A stretch of 21,661 bases of DNA from an uncultured Alphaproteobacteria bacterium (GTDB lineage Bacteria > Pseudomonadota > Alphaproteobacteria > CASFRQ01 > SAAU01). Positions 1 to 7,011 of the stretch are shown piece after piece (positions within the stretch are counted from its first letter, which is position 1; each line of letters starts with the position of its first letter). The stretch lies in contig CASFRQ010000161.1 in NCBI GenBank assembly GCA_949296785.1, positions 1 to 21,661 of the forward strand, read 5' to 3'. Under the pieces are notes generated by a model, which saw only the letters and a list, made by a program, of their open reading frames with translations, did no database searches and was not told the DNA's origin. The translations under genes and the position numbers were made by a program.

Positions 1-19
1 GTAAAAAAAGGAAAGTAAA

Positions 20-1285
20 ATGAAAAGAACATCTTTGTGGTCGGCGGCTTTGTCCGGCGCGTGTTTGTTGTCTGTTTATGCCGGTTCGGCACAGGCGGCG
101 GGGTTCCAGCTGCTTGAGTACAGTGTAACGGGTTTGGGCCGTTCTTACGCGGGCGCCGGTGTGGTCGGCGACGATTATTCCGCTTTGGCGTTTAATCCGG
201 CGGGTATGGGGTTGAAACAAACTGCCGGTGGTCAGGTCGGTGTTGTCCTCATGAATATCAAGAGTGAAGTGAAAGGTTCCGTTAATTTAAGTCAGGATAC
301 CTCATACTCTTTAACTCCTTATTCCAACCGGACGATTGTTTTGAATGAGGCGGCGCCGCATTTCTTTACGCAGTTACCCGTTAATGAAGATATTACTTTC
401 GGTCTCGGCGTTTATGCGCCGTTCGGCTTATCCACGAATTATAGGGCGGATTGGGTCGGCGCTTCCCATGCCAAATATTCTTCCATTGAAGGATTGGATA
501 TTACGCCGAGTTTGTCTTATAAGGTGAATGATAAATGGTCCGTTGGCGCGGGGATCAATTTTCAAAGAATGTATGCTAATCTGACGAATTATCCTTATGC
601 TTTGGCGAGTTCTCCGATGGCCTCCATGCGCAGTAAAGTAGAAGGGGACGATTGGGGTGTCGGTTATAATCTGGGCATTATGTTTGAACCGGTGAAAGAT
701 ACGAGAATAGGCTTATCTTATCGTTCAAAAATTACGCATAAACTGCACGGACATCATTCTATGAAGGTTCTGGGTCGGACAGCTGCCTGGGGGCCGGGAA
801 CGGCAAAAGTGACGACGCCGGAATCCTTTATGTTGTCCGCCTATTCCAAGCTGAATGAAAAATTCGGTATCGCGGCGATGGCTAAATGGACAAAGTGGTC
901 CCGTTTTGACGATTTGATTATCAAGTCTTCTTTGTCTCCTAATGGACCATTGGTGACAAAAGAAAACTGGAAAAACACATGGATGGCTTCTTTCGGCGCA
1001 GAATACTATCATTCTGACAAATTGACTTTCAGAGCGGGTATCAGTTACGACGAAACGCCGATTAACGGCGCGGAGTACAGAACGGCCCGTATTCCGGACA
1101 ACAACCGTATTTGGCTGTCCGCAGGATTGTCATATAAATATAAGAATGTTACTTTTGACGCGGGATATACTTACATGTTTGTTCATGACGCATCGGCTCG
1201 CCATGAAATTGATGGGACGAAATTGGAAATGAAATATCATACGCGGGCGAATCTTTTCGGGTTCCAAGTTCAGTATGATTTTTAA
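20..1285 (+). CDS. OmpP1/FadL-family outer membrane transport protein
   Basis: Predicted outer-membrane beta-barrel of the FadL/OmpP1/TodX family, which moves long-chain fatty acids or other hydrophobic compounds across the outer membrane. The 421-residue length is close to E. coli FadL. Residues 1-26 form a signal peptide with an Ala-Gln-Ala cleavage site before AGFQ, and the mature N-terminus runs into the family's hatch region, with GRSYAG and the FNPAGM motif near residues 57-62. The rest alternates short polar and aromatic strands and ends in Tyr-Asp-Phe, the terminal aromatic expected of a BAM-inserted barrel. The start has a purine-rich ribosome site (AAAGGAAAG) a few bases upstream. 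A terminator follows directly, so this is the last gene of its transcript; what lies upstream is cut off. Family assignment is secure; the actual substrate is unknown. Confidence 0.93.
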   Translation: MKRTSLWSAALSGACLLSVYAGSAQAAGFQLLEYSVTGLGRSYAGAGVVGDDYSALAFNPAGMGLKQTAGGQVGVVLMNIKSEVKGSVNLSQDTSYSLTPYSNRTIVLNEAAPHFFTQLPVNEDITFGLGVYAPFGLSTNYRADWVGASHAKYSSIEGLDITPSLSYKVNDKWSVGAGINFQRMYANLTNYPYALASSPMASMRSKVEGDDWGVGYNLGIMFEPVKDTRIGLSYRSKITHKLHGHHSMKVLGRTAAWGPGTAKVTTPESFMLSAYSKLNEKFGIAAMAKWTKWSRFDDLIIKSSLSPNGPLVTKENWKNTWMASFGAEYYHSDKLTFRAGISYDETPINGAEYRTARIPDNNRIWLSAGLSYKYKNVTFDAGYTYMFVHDASARHEIDGTKLEMKYHTRANLFGFQVQYDF

Positions 1286-1304
1286 TCTGATTCGGTAATT
1301 TAAG

Positions 1305-1332
1305 AAAGGGGCCTCGTAAGGCTCCTTTTTTT
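1305..1332 (+). terminator. Rho-independent terminator after the FadL-like gene
   Basis: The arms AAAGGGGCC and GGCTCCTTT pair around a TCGTAA loop, with one G-U pair, and run into a tract of T. It lies 20 bases past the stop codon. Confidence 0.87.
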
Positions 1333-1447
1333 ATGGATATGCGGGAACGGAAAAGGAAAGCTGTGAAAGGTTTTTTTATCTGATTTTAGGTGGAATGAAT
1401 TTAAAAAAGGGGTTGTCTTAGTTTTCTGTCCAGTAAAACGGCAAATA

Positions 1448-1476
1448 TTGATTTTTTTGAGATTTTTATGTATAAT
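1448..1476 (+). promoter_or_regulatory. Sigma-70-type promoter for the small cysteine-rich gene
   Basis: A -35 box TTGATT (1448-1453) and a perfect -10 box TATAAT (1471-1476) are separated by 17 bases, in an intergenic region just downstream of a terminator. The start point would be near 1483, leaving a leader of about 100 bases before the gene at 1581. Confidence 0.7.
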
Positions 1477-1484
1477 AAAATTAT

Positions 1485-1500
1485 AAGAAGATTTCTTCTT
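1485..1500. promoter_or_regulatory. 16-base dyad at the predicted transcription start
   Basis: The arms AAGAAGA and TCTTCTT are perfect inverted repeats around two T residues, beginning about eight bases after the -10 box. The placement suits an operator that would block promoter clearance. The two-base centre makes an RNA hairpin less natural. Operator function is inferred from position only. Confidence 0.35.
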
Positions 1501-1580
1501 AGATGAAACTAAAGGGGTTCATAAGAAAAACAACAAGCGCCTTTGATGTCATTCTTTCTATTAAATGAAAGGAGGCCGCC

Positions 1581-1775
1581 ATGTTTTCTCAATATTACAT
1601 AGATAAAGCTCCTTCTTCAAATGGCAGTTTTGAAATCCATGTGGATACCTGTATGAATTTGCCTGTGTTCGTCAACCGGACTTATTTAGGCTTTTTTGGT
1701 TCATATCAAGAAGCGAAAGCAGCCGCTTTAAAGCATCATGCTGAAGTTTGCGCTTGTCCTTTATGTTGTGAATAG
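1581..1775 (+). CDS. Small cysteine-rich protein, function unknown
   Basis: A 64-residue protein with an ideal ribosome site (AAAGGAGG, five-base spacing). Its pattern is an N-terminal SNGSFEIH stretch (residues 13-20), Cys24, a central NRTYLGFF, an Ala/Lys-rich segment EAKAAALKHH, and a C-terminal knot of cysteines at 57, 59, 62 and 63 (CACPLCC). This layout resembles a family of short, uncharacterised bacterial proteins with an 'NG..EVH...C...LG.F...A' core and a C-terminal Cys-x-x-Cys-Cys; that recollection has not been checked by search. There is no signal peptide or membrane segment, so a cytoplasmic metal-binding or redox role is possible, but no function is known. It has its own strong promoter and possible operator and precedes the TM2 gene by 129 bases. 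Confidence 0.72.
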   Translation: MFSQYYIDKAPSSNGSFEIHVDTCMNLPVFVNRTYLGFFGSYQEAKAAALKHHAEVCACPLCCE

Positions 1776-1904
1776 ACTTGAAAGACTTTTTTCCAACAGG
1801 ACGACCGTTTGTTCGTGGCTATTTTTTTGAAAAAAAACTTTCGTCCATATTGCTTTTTTGAGAGAAAAATTTAAACTTATTCCATATTTCAGGGGAGAAA
1901 AAAT

Positions 1905-2363
1905 ATGGAAATGATAAAACAGTTTGAAAGCCTGCAGAAAAACCAAAAAAATTATTTTATCAGGCTTTATAATCCCAGATGCCGGCATGTTTCAACGGGC
2001 GTTCTGTTGGCCTTAAGTTTCGGTATGTTCGGCGCGCATCGTTTTTATCTAAAGCAGGGGCGTTGGGGGATATTTTATATTATTTTTTGTTGGACAGGTA
2101 TTCCTTACCTGGTTGCTCTTATTGAATCTTTTTGGATGCCCGGCCGTGTGAAGCAGTTTAATATTGAACGACAGGAAGAGATTTATTTTCTTGTCAAAAA
2201 TATGCCTGAAAAAGATTTGCCCGACACACCGGTTCAGATACAAAACGCCAATATTTTCTTAAACGCGTTTTTGCTGGCTTGGTTTATTTTCCTGATTTTG
2301 AATATGTTTTACTGGGATGAGATGATACAAAATATGCCCGTGACGGTTATTACTTTAGGATGA
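1905..2363 (+). CDS. TM2-domain membrane protein
   Basis: A 152-residue inner-membrane protein. Residues 29-76 are a TM2 domain: a first transmembrane helix ending in the diagnostic FGMFGAHRFYL motif (39-49), a short polar turn KQGRW, and a second helix with Gly and Pro followed by an Ile-Glu in place of the usual Asp. A third hydrophobic helix lies at about 118-136. The 28-residue N-terminus and the loop between helices two and three are polar. The start follows AGGGGAG with seven-base spacing. TM2 proteins are widespread and mostly of unknown function. The gene may be co-transcribed with the small cysteine-rich gene upstream, because no terminator separates them. Confidence 0.85.
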   Translation: MEMIKQFESLQKNQKNYFIRLYNPRCRHVSTGVLLALSFGMFGAHRFYLKQGRWGIFYIIFCWTGIPYLVALIESFWMPGRVKQFNIERQEEIYFLVKNMPEKDLPDTPVQIQNANIFLNAFLLAWFIFLILNMFYWDEMIQNMPVTVITLG

Positions 2364-2631
2364 TTTTCATTTAAAACTATATATAGATACGCCTGTCTCG
2401 GATATAAAAGCGATATACGGATAAAAGGAGGTATTTCCCTTTTTCTCGGATATTTCGCCGAGTCGCATATGATAAAATAGATTTAAAGGAATTGAAAAAC
2501 ACGCTTTTTTTATTCTAAATCCATTTTTCCACGTTATTTTTTTCTGTTAAAGGAAAAAGAGGGAAGACAGGTTCAAAAAAGGAAACCGGCCAGGTGAGGA
2601 AAAGGGCAGTGCGCCAATGTGCTAAAAATAA

Positions 2632-2660
2632 AAGGGGGCGTTTTATCCCGCTTGTTTTTT
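2632..2660 (+). terminator. Possible terminator in the 2.4-2.9 kb gap
   Basis: AAGGGGG pairs with CCCGCTT around an eight-base loop, with one internal G-G mismatch, and is followed by GTTTTTT. On the minus strand the same hairpin is followed by TTATTTTT, so it might serve both converging genes. The stem is imperfect and lies about 270 bases past the TM2 stop. Confidence 0.38.
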
Positions 2661-2843
2661 ACTTTCACTCAAAGGGTAAAAAATACACCTAAAGCCATGA
2701 AAAGAGTCCTAATTGATATAGGATGTTTTTTATTTTTGGGAAAAAGAAAAAAGAGGTTTGTTGTTTAAGTGTTCCTCTCTCCCGGGAGGTCAGTAAGCCT
2801 GAAAATCAGAAAAAAAGAAAATAAAAAATCCAATTTCTAAAGA

Positions 2844-2885
2844 AAAGGTGCCCCTTCGGCCTAAGGTGGAGAATAAGGCCCCTTT
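2844..2885. other. Imperfect nested hairpin near the mutY 3' side
   Basis: An inner GGCCT/AGGCC stem (2858-2862 with 2876-2880) and a competing outer pairing AAAGGTGC/GCCCCTTT (2844-2851 with 2878-2885) make a GC-rich island in an A/T-rich gap. No clean T tract follows on either strand, so it is not a convincing terminator. It lies 60 bases past the mutY stop and may protect that transcript's 3' end. Confidence 0.3.
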
Positions 2886-2945
2886 ATTTAAGAACAATGG
2901 ATTTTTATCCTGTTTTTATCATAAGTGAGTCTTTGATTTTTTGAT

Positions 2946-4016
2946 TTATGAAAAAAGCTTTTGAACCGGTTCTCCTCCATGTCCTTTTTCACGGGGAGAA
3001 GACTTTTTCCCCGTGGCTTGTTTTATCACTTTTTTCATTAAAGTTGAAAAAGGGTAATTGTTGAAATCTTCTGTTCGCGTAAAAAATCCTCCCACGTTTT
3101 CCGGAAGCTCTTTCTCGGCGGCCAGACGTGTTTTATAAAGTGTCAGGTCCAAGTGAAAATGCGTGAAAGTATGCGAAACGACGCCTCCTTTTTCCCAATC
3201 CGCTTCAAAGGGAAAAGTTTCATCCTCATTCCAAGGGAATTCCGTTAAACCGGATAACAACCCTTTTCCTTCCCTTTTACGAAGCAGAACTTCACCCTTA
3301 TCATTCTCAATCCAGAAAACATTTCCTCTTTTAAAGAGTTTTTTCGGTTTTTTTATTGAAGGAATCTTGTCCGTTAAACCCATATGAAACGCCTTGCATT
3401 CTTTCTGCCAAGGGCAGAACAGACATTCCGGGTTGGCGGGAAGACAGACGGTTGCCCCCAAATCCATAATAGCGGAGGCGTAATCTGCAGGTCTTTCTTG
3501 TGAGGTGAGTTCCTGAGCTCTGGCTTCAAAATCCGGCGGCGTGACCGGTTCTTCAATACCGTCCAGGCGAGCCAGGACGCGCACGACATTGCCGTCTATG
3601 ACAGTTTCCGGTTTGTTAAAAGCGAATGCCATAATGCTGGAGGATGTATAAGGGCCTATCCCCGGCAGTTTTAAAAGTTCTTTTTTACTGGGAGGAAACT
3701 GTCCGTCATATTGCTGAACCAGAACTTGGGCGCATTCGTAAATCTTTTTTGCTCTTGTATAGTAACCCAGTCCTTGCCACATAAGGAGTATTTCTTCCAA
3801 CGGGGCGCGGGCCAAAGACCTGACCGTCGGGAACCTTTTCATCCATTTATGAAAGTAGGGAATAACCGTCTTGACTGTTGTTTGTTGCAACATGATTTCG
3901 GAAATCCAAACGGCATAAGCATCCGAATGAGCGCCGCCTTTTTCTCGCCAGGGGAGGTCTCGGCCGTTTTTGTCAAACCACTCCAAAAGGTCTCGTGTTA
4001 AAGTTCGGGTACTCAT
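2946..4016 (-). CDS. mutY: A/G-specific adenine DNA glycosylase MutY
   Basis: Removes adenine mispaired with 8-oxoguanine or guanine in the base-excision 'GO' repair system. The 356-residue length matches E. coli MutY. Visible landmarks are RDLPWR (19-24), the catalytic Glu40 in ISEIMLQQT, the helix-hairpin-helix LPGIGPYTS (117-125), the catalytic Asp141 in VIDGNVVR, and the iron-sulfur cluster cysteines 191, 198, 201 and 207 with the family spacing C-x6-C-x2-C-x5-C. A Nudix-like C-terminal domain (about 225-340) carries the VVSHTFTHFHLDL stretch used for 8-oxoguanine recognition. The ATG is preceded by AGAGGA. It follows the Clp-like gene on the same strand by 245 bases. All key residues are present, so it should be functional. 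Confidence 0.96.
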   Translation of the reverse strand: MSTRTLTRDLLEWFDKNGRDLPWREKGGAHSDAYAVWISEIMLQQTTVKTVIPYFHKWMKRFPTVRSLARAPLEEILLMWQGLGYYTRAKKIYECAQVLVQQYDGQFPPSKKELLKLPGIGPYTSSSIMAFAFNKPETVIDGNVVRVLARLDGIEEPVTPPDFEARAQELTSQERPADYASAIMDLGATVCLPANPECLFCPWQKECKAFHMGLTDKIPSIKKPKKLFKRGNVFWIENDKGEVLLRKREGKGLLSGLTEFPWNEDETFPFEADWEKGGVVSHTFTHFHLDLTLYKTRLAAEKELPENVGGFFTRTEDFNNYPFSTLMKKVIKQATGKKSSPREKGHGGEPVQKLFS

Positions 4017-4094
4017 AAAATATCCTCTTTTTTCTTGTTTTTTAGATACACATTTGGCGGTTTGCTACCGTATTTTCAGACAGGAGGCTTTTTG

Positions 4095-4238
4095 TTAAGC
4101 CGTCTTTTCCTTATCTTCGGTTCTTCGTATAACGCCTTTGGCGAATTGCTCGTTTTTTTCTTTTTTGCTTTTGTTATCCGGAAACAGACATTTGTTACCC
4201 ACTAAAAGCGGATGCCATGACCACGACAATCGCATCAT
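4095..4238 (-). CDS. Possible 47-residue small protein between clp and mutY
   Basis: An open frame beginning with two ATG codons fills much of the gap between the Clp-like gene and mutY. Its product starts MMRLSWSWHPLLVGNKC and ends in a Lys/Glu-rich tail. The block with WHP, GNKC and LFPDN looks more protein-like than the tail. The nearest Shine-Dalgarno (AAGGAGG, overlapping the Clp stop) is about 18 bases from the ATG, too far for normal initiation, although an in-frame CTG lies at better spacing. It may be a real small gene or chance. Confidence 0.22.
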   Translation of the reverse strand: MMRLSWSWHPLLVGNKCLFPDNKSKKEKNEQFAKGVIRRTEDKEKTA

Positions 4239-4261
4239 TTTTTGCAGGTGTAGGAGCCTCC

Positions 4262-6007
4262 TTATCCTCCGGCCGCGGAGGCTCTGCTGGATTTTGAGAA
4301 AAGTCGAAGTTTCCTGCCTTCAGGGTCAGGTGTGACGAGTACTTGATCCCCGGGATTGACTTTTTCTTGCATAATCAGGGCGGAAAGCGGGTTTTCCACC
4401 TGATACTGAATCAGCCTTTTCAGCGCACGGACACCGAATTTTGATGTGAAGACTTCATCCACAAACCAATCTCTGGCCTTATTGTCCACAATGATTTCAT
4501 AACCGAGTCCGCGTGCCCTTTTTAACAGTTTATTTAAATGGATGTCCACGATTTTACGCAAATCTTCCTCAGATAATTGATGGAAAGAGACGATATCGTC
4601 AACGCGGTTTAAAAATTCGGGGCGGAAATAGTTCGTTAAAGCCTCCGTTCTTTGATAACTGGGAAGATTTGCGCCGACATTGGAGGTTAAAATGATAATG
4701 GTGTTCCTGAAATCCACCGTTACCCCCTTGCTGTCCGTCAAGCGACCGTCATCCAGCAATTGCAACATCAAGTTTAAAATATCCGGATTCGCTTTTTCAA
4801 TTTCATCAAACAGAACAACTTGATACGGTTTCAACCGAACAGCTTCCGTCAAAAGGCCGCCCAACTCATATCCCGGTGTTCCCGGCGGCGGTCCGATAAG
4901 GCGAGAAACCGAAGATCTTTCCATGTACTCGGACATGTCAATGCGGACCAGGGCCGTTTCGTCGTCAAACATAAATTCCGCCAAAGATTTTGCCAACTCC
5001 GTCTTACCGACGCCGGTTGTACCGATAAACAGGAAAGAGCCGATCGGACGGTTTGGATCCTGAAGACCTGAGCGCGCTCTTCTTAGGGCGTTTGCGACCA
5101 CCAAGACGGCACTGTCCTGCCCGATGACGCGCAGGCGCAGATGATCCTCCGCTGTTGCCAGGCGTTTTTTGTCTTCCGAATCCACTTTATCCAAAGGTAC
5201 CCCCGTCCAGGCGGCAATGGTTTTGTTTAAGTATTCTTTTGTCAGTACTCTGGGAGCATCCGCCGGCGCCGTTAAAGTGAAAAGGCTGGCGGAATCATCC
5301 AGTAAATCAATCGCTTTTTCCGGGAGGACTCTCTGTTTTATATATCTCTGAGTCAAAGCGACGGCGTTTTCCACGACATCCGTCGGAATTTCAAGATTGT
5401 AATGGTTTTCAAAACGCCCTTTGGTTTTATCTACGATTTCAACGGCTTCTTTCGGTGAAACCGGGTCAATAAAAAGAGCTTCCAGCGACTGGAGAAGTTG
5501 ACTATTTGATTCTAGATAGGTTTTATAGTGAAAAAGGTCTGTCTCTACGACACAGGAAACATCCCCGCTTTTTACCGCAAGACGAAGGAATTTTCCCGCC
5601 TCGGCGTTTTCGGGGTTGGAAGGCAGAGGCACCAGGAGGCTGATATCTTGGACAAATAAAATCATTTTCCCGTGAGAACGGATAATTTCACTTAAAGCAT
5701 CCTTTAGGTTTTTTTCATATTCTTCCTGCGAAGTACTTTTTAAAATCAGTTCCTGCGTATTGATACCGACGAAAATTTTATCTCTTAAAGAAGCGGGAGC
5801 CGTCGGAGAGGCAGTGTATTGCGCCAGTCCGTAAAAAAGAGCTGTTTTACCGACGCCGGTCGGTCCAACCAGGACGGGATTGTTTTTTGATTCGCGGATA
5901 AGAATATGCAGTACACGTTCCAATGCCTTTTGTTGACCGACCAGTAAGGGGAGTTCCCCCTTGGCGGCTTTGCTTGTGTAATCAATTAAATAAGCAGATT
6001 GAACCAT
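4262..6007 (-). CDS. Clp/Hsp100 AAA+ ATPase lacking N and M domains, degenerate first ATPase
   Basis: A 581-residue double-AAA+ protein of the ClpA/B/C superfamily, whose usual members unfold proteins by ATP-driven threading. It begins at the linker before ATPase domain 1, so the Clp N-domain is absent; the ATG has a strong GGGAGGA site and no coding sequence precedes it. Domain 1 (about 17-245) keeps Walker A GPTGVGKT (48-55), but Walker B ends Gln120-Asp121 instead of Asp-Glu, the paired arginine fingers (LERRF in ClpB) read LEALF (175-179), and the tyrosine pore loop reads STSQE (91-95). No ClpB-type middle domain separates it from domain 2 (about 290-565). Domain 2 keeps Walker A (329-336, Pro to Thr), Walker B FDEIE (400-404), arginine finger R468 and sensor-2 R527, but its pore loop is GTPG rather than GYVG. 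No ClpP-docking loop is visible. A specialised, possibly non-threading role is inferred. Confidence 0.9.
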   Translation of the reverse strand: MVQSAYLIDYTSKAAKGELPLLVGQQKALERVLHILIRESKNNPVLVGPTGVGKTALFYGLAQYTASPTAPASLRDKIFVGINTQELILKSTSQEEYEKNLKDALSEIIRSHGKMILFVQDISLLVPLPSNPENAEAGKFLRLAVKSGDVSCVVETDLFHYKTYLESNSQLLQSLEALFIDPVSPKEAVEIVDKTKGRFENHYNLEIPTDVVENAVALTQRYIKQRVLPEKAIDLLDDSASLFTLTAPADAPRVLTKEYLNKTIAAWTGVPLDKVDSEDKKRLATAEDHLRLRVIGQDSAVLVVANALRRARSGLQDPNRPIGSFLFIGTTGVGKTELAKSLAEFMFDDETALVRIDMSEYMERSSVSRLIGPPPGTPGYELGGLLTEAVRLKPYQVVLFDEIEKANPDILNLMLQLLDDGRLTDSKGVTVDFRNTIIILTSNVGANLPSYQRTEALTNYFRPEFLNRVDDIVSFHQLSEEDLRKIVDIHLNKLLKRARGLGYEIIVDNKARDWFVDEVFTSKFGVRALKRLIQYQVENPLSALIMQEKVNPGDQVLVTPDPEGRKLRLFSKSSRASAAGG

Positions 6008-6063
6008 AAATCCTCCCTTGGGTCAGGTAAAGGCGAACAGCCCTTATTATTAAGACGAAAAAT

Positions 6064-6092
6064 ATTTTAAACATCTTGCGCCTTCTTTTCAA
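6064..6092 (-). promoter_or_regulatory. Promoter for the Clp-like gene
   Basis: On the minus strand, TTGAAA (6092-6087) and TAAAAT (6069-6064) are separated by 17 bases, about 57 bases before the start codon. The -35 is embedded in CTTGAAA, identical to the -35 half of heat-shock sigma-32 promoters. The matching CCCCAT-type -10 is not evident, so a housekeeping promoter is the simpler reading. Confidence 0.5.
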
Positions 6093-6126
6093 GTTTTATC
6101 CCATTCTTTCTCTTTCTTTTTTTTCA

Positions 6127-6155
6127 TTGCTTTTTTTTATCGGCTCTTTTATATT
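6127..6155 (+). promoter_or_regulatory. Possible promoter for the LOG-family gene
   Basis: TTGCTT (6127-6132) and TATATT (6150-6155) with 17-base spacing lie about 75 bases upstream of the start. They sit in a pyrimidine-rich tract (about 6081-6195) with many T runs, where chance matches are common. Confidence 0.3.
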
Positions 6156-6230
6156 TTTTTCTTTCTTTAAGTTTTAAGTCGTTTTTTCGCTTCATATCGG
6201 AAAAAACGAAAAGAGCGATTAAAGGGGATT

Positions 6231-6830
6231 ATGATGAAATTTAAAAAAATTGCCGTTTTTTGCGGTTCTTCGCCTGAAATCCATCCGAAGTACGATGAAA
6301 GGATGTTTCAGCTGGGACAGATGTTGGCGGAAAAGGACTCTGCTTTGATTTTCGGTATCGGGGATGAAGGTTTGATGGGTCAGGTTTTCCGCGGGACGCG
6401 TTCCAAAAACGGGTATGTCATCGGCGTTACGACGCAGAAGCTTTTGGATTTACAATGTAAAGACGAGTCCCTTTTTGACAATAACGCGGAGAAAATCGTC
6501 GTTGAAAATTTGTCTGTTCGTAAAGACAAGATGATTCAGGATGCGGACGCGATTTTAATCGGCCCCGGCGGTTGGGGAACTTACGATGAGTTTTCCGAAT
6601 TTGCCGTTATGGTCCAAATCGGGACGGCAAAGAGAAAGCCGATGCTTTTTTTGAATTTTGACGGCTTCTGGAACGCGATAAAAGATCATATGCGGCGCAT
6701 GAGGGAAGAGGGGTTTATTAACGAATTCAAAGATAACTTTATTGGTTTTGCCGATACTTTGGAAGAGGTTTATCCTTCTTTGGAAAAAATGCGCGAAAAA
6801 ATTGATGCTTATGAAGAGCAAGGAAACTGA
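6231..6830 (+). CDS. LOG-family nucleotide 5'-monophosphate phosphoribohydrolase-like protein
   Basis: A 199-residue protein with the Rossmann-like fold of the LOG/'lysine decarboxylase-like' family, whose studied members cleave the ribose-base bond of cytokinin or purine nucleoside monophosphates. Evidence includes the opening strand IAVFCGSS (7-14), the SVRKDKM element (95-101) and the active-site motif PGGWGTYDEF (112-121). The upstream glycine motif, usually YGGGxxGLMG, reads FGIGDEGLMG (41-50), so one glycine is replaced by Ile. ATG codons occur at 6231 and 6234; the AAAGGGG site is only three bases from the first but six from the second, so translation probably begins at 6234 (MKFKK). 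It stands alone between a divergent Clp-like gene and a strong terminator. Substrate is unknown, and the name TIGR00730/LOG reflects fold rather than proven activity. Confidence 0.88.
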   Translation: MMKFKKIAVFCGSSPEIHPKYDERMFQLGQMLAEKDSALIFGIGDEGLMGQVFRGTRSKNGYVIGVTTQKLLDLQCKDESLFDNNAEKIVVENLSVRKDKMIQDADAILIGPGGWGTYDEFSEFAVMVQIGTAKRKPMLFLNFDGFWNAIKDHMRRMREEGFINEFKDNFIGFADTLEEVYPSLEKMREKIDAYEEQGN

Positions 6831-6850
6831 AGCCTCCTTTAACAGCGACG

Positions 6851-6876
6851 GCCGGCATAAACATGCCGGCTTTTTT
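6851..6876 (+). terminator. Rho-independent terminator after the LOG-family gene
   Basis: A perfect 8-bp stem GCCGGCAT/ATGCCGGC with loop AAAC is followed at once by six T residues, 20 bases after the stop codon. Confidence 0.96.
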
Positions 6877-6937
6877 CGGTTGTTCGGGAGGGTTAAAATC
6901 CATTCGTTTTTTCTCACGACTTTGAAAAAGGAAGGGG

Positions 6938-6966
6938 TTGTTTTTTGTCAAAAAAAAGGTTATAAA
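6938..6966 (+). promoter_or_regulatory. Promoter for the first lipoprotein gene
   Basis: TTGTTT (6938-6943) and TATAAA (6961-6966) are 17 bases apart, just downstream of a strong terminator, so some promoter is needed here. The predicted leader is about 40 bases. Confidence 0.45.
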
Positions 6967-7011
6967 AGTAAAAAAGTTAATTGTCTTGGATAAAAATGTA
7001 TGGAGGCAACC

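Larger units (their letters stand above)
2364..2945. other. Long intergenic region without a supported gene
   Basis: This 582-base stretch separates the plus-strand TM2 gene from the minus-strand mutY end. It is A/T-rich with homopolymer runs, and neither strand offers an open frame of useful length behind a ribosome site. It holds a 10-base direct repeat (TCTCGGATAT at 2396 and 2444), a small CTCGG/CCGAG hairpin (2445-2462), an orphan AAGGAGG near 2425 with no start codon nearby, a perfect palindrome CTCCCGGGAG (2779-2788), and hairpins around 2632-2653 and 2844-2885. It could encode a small RNA or be decayed coding sequence; nothing decides this. Confidence 0.5.

Noticed and set aside
6555..6917. 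120-codon minus-strand open frame over the LOG gene and its terminator
   Set aside because: It runs antisense through conserved LOG motifs and across a terminator hairpin, and its product is unlike any protein I recognise.
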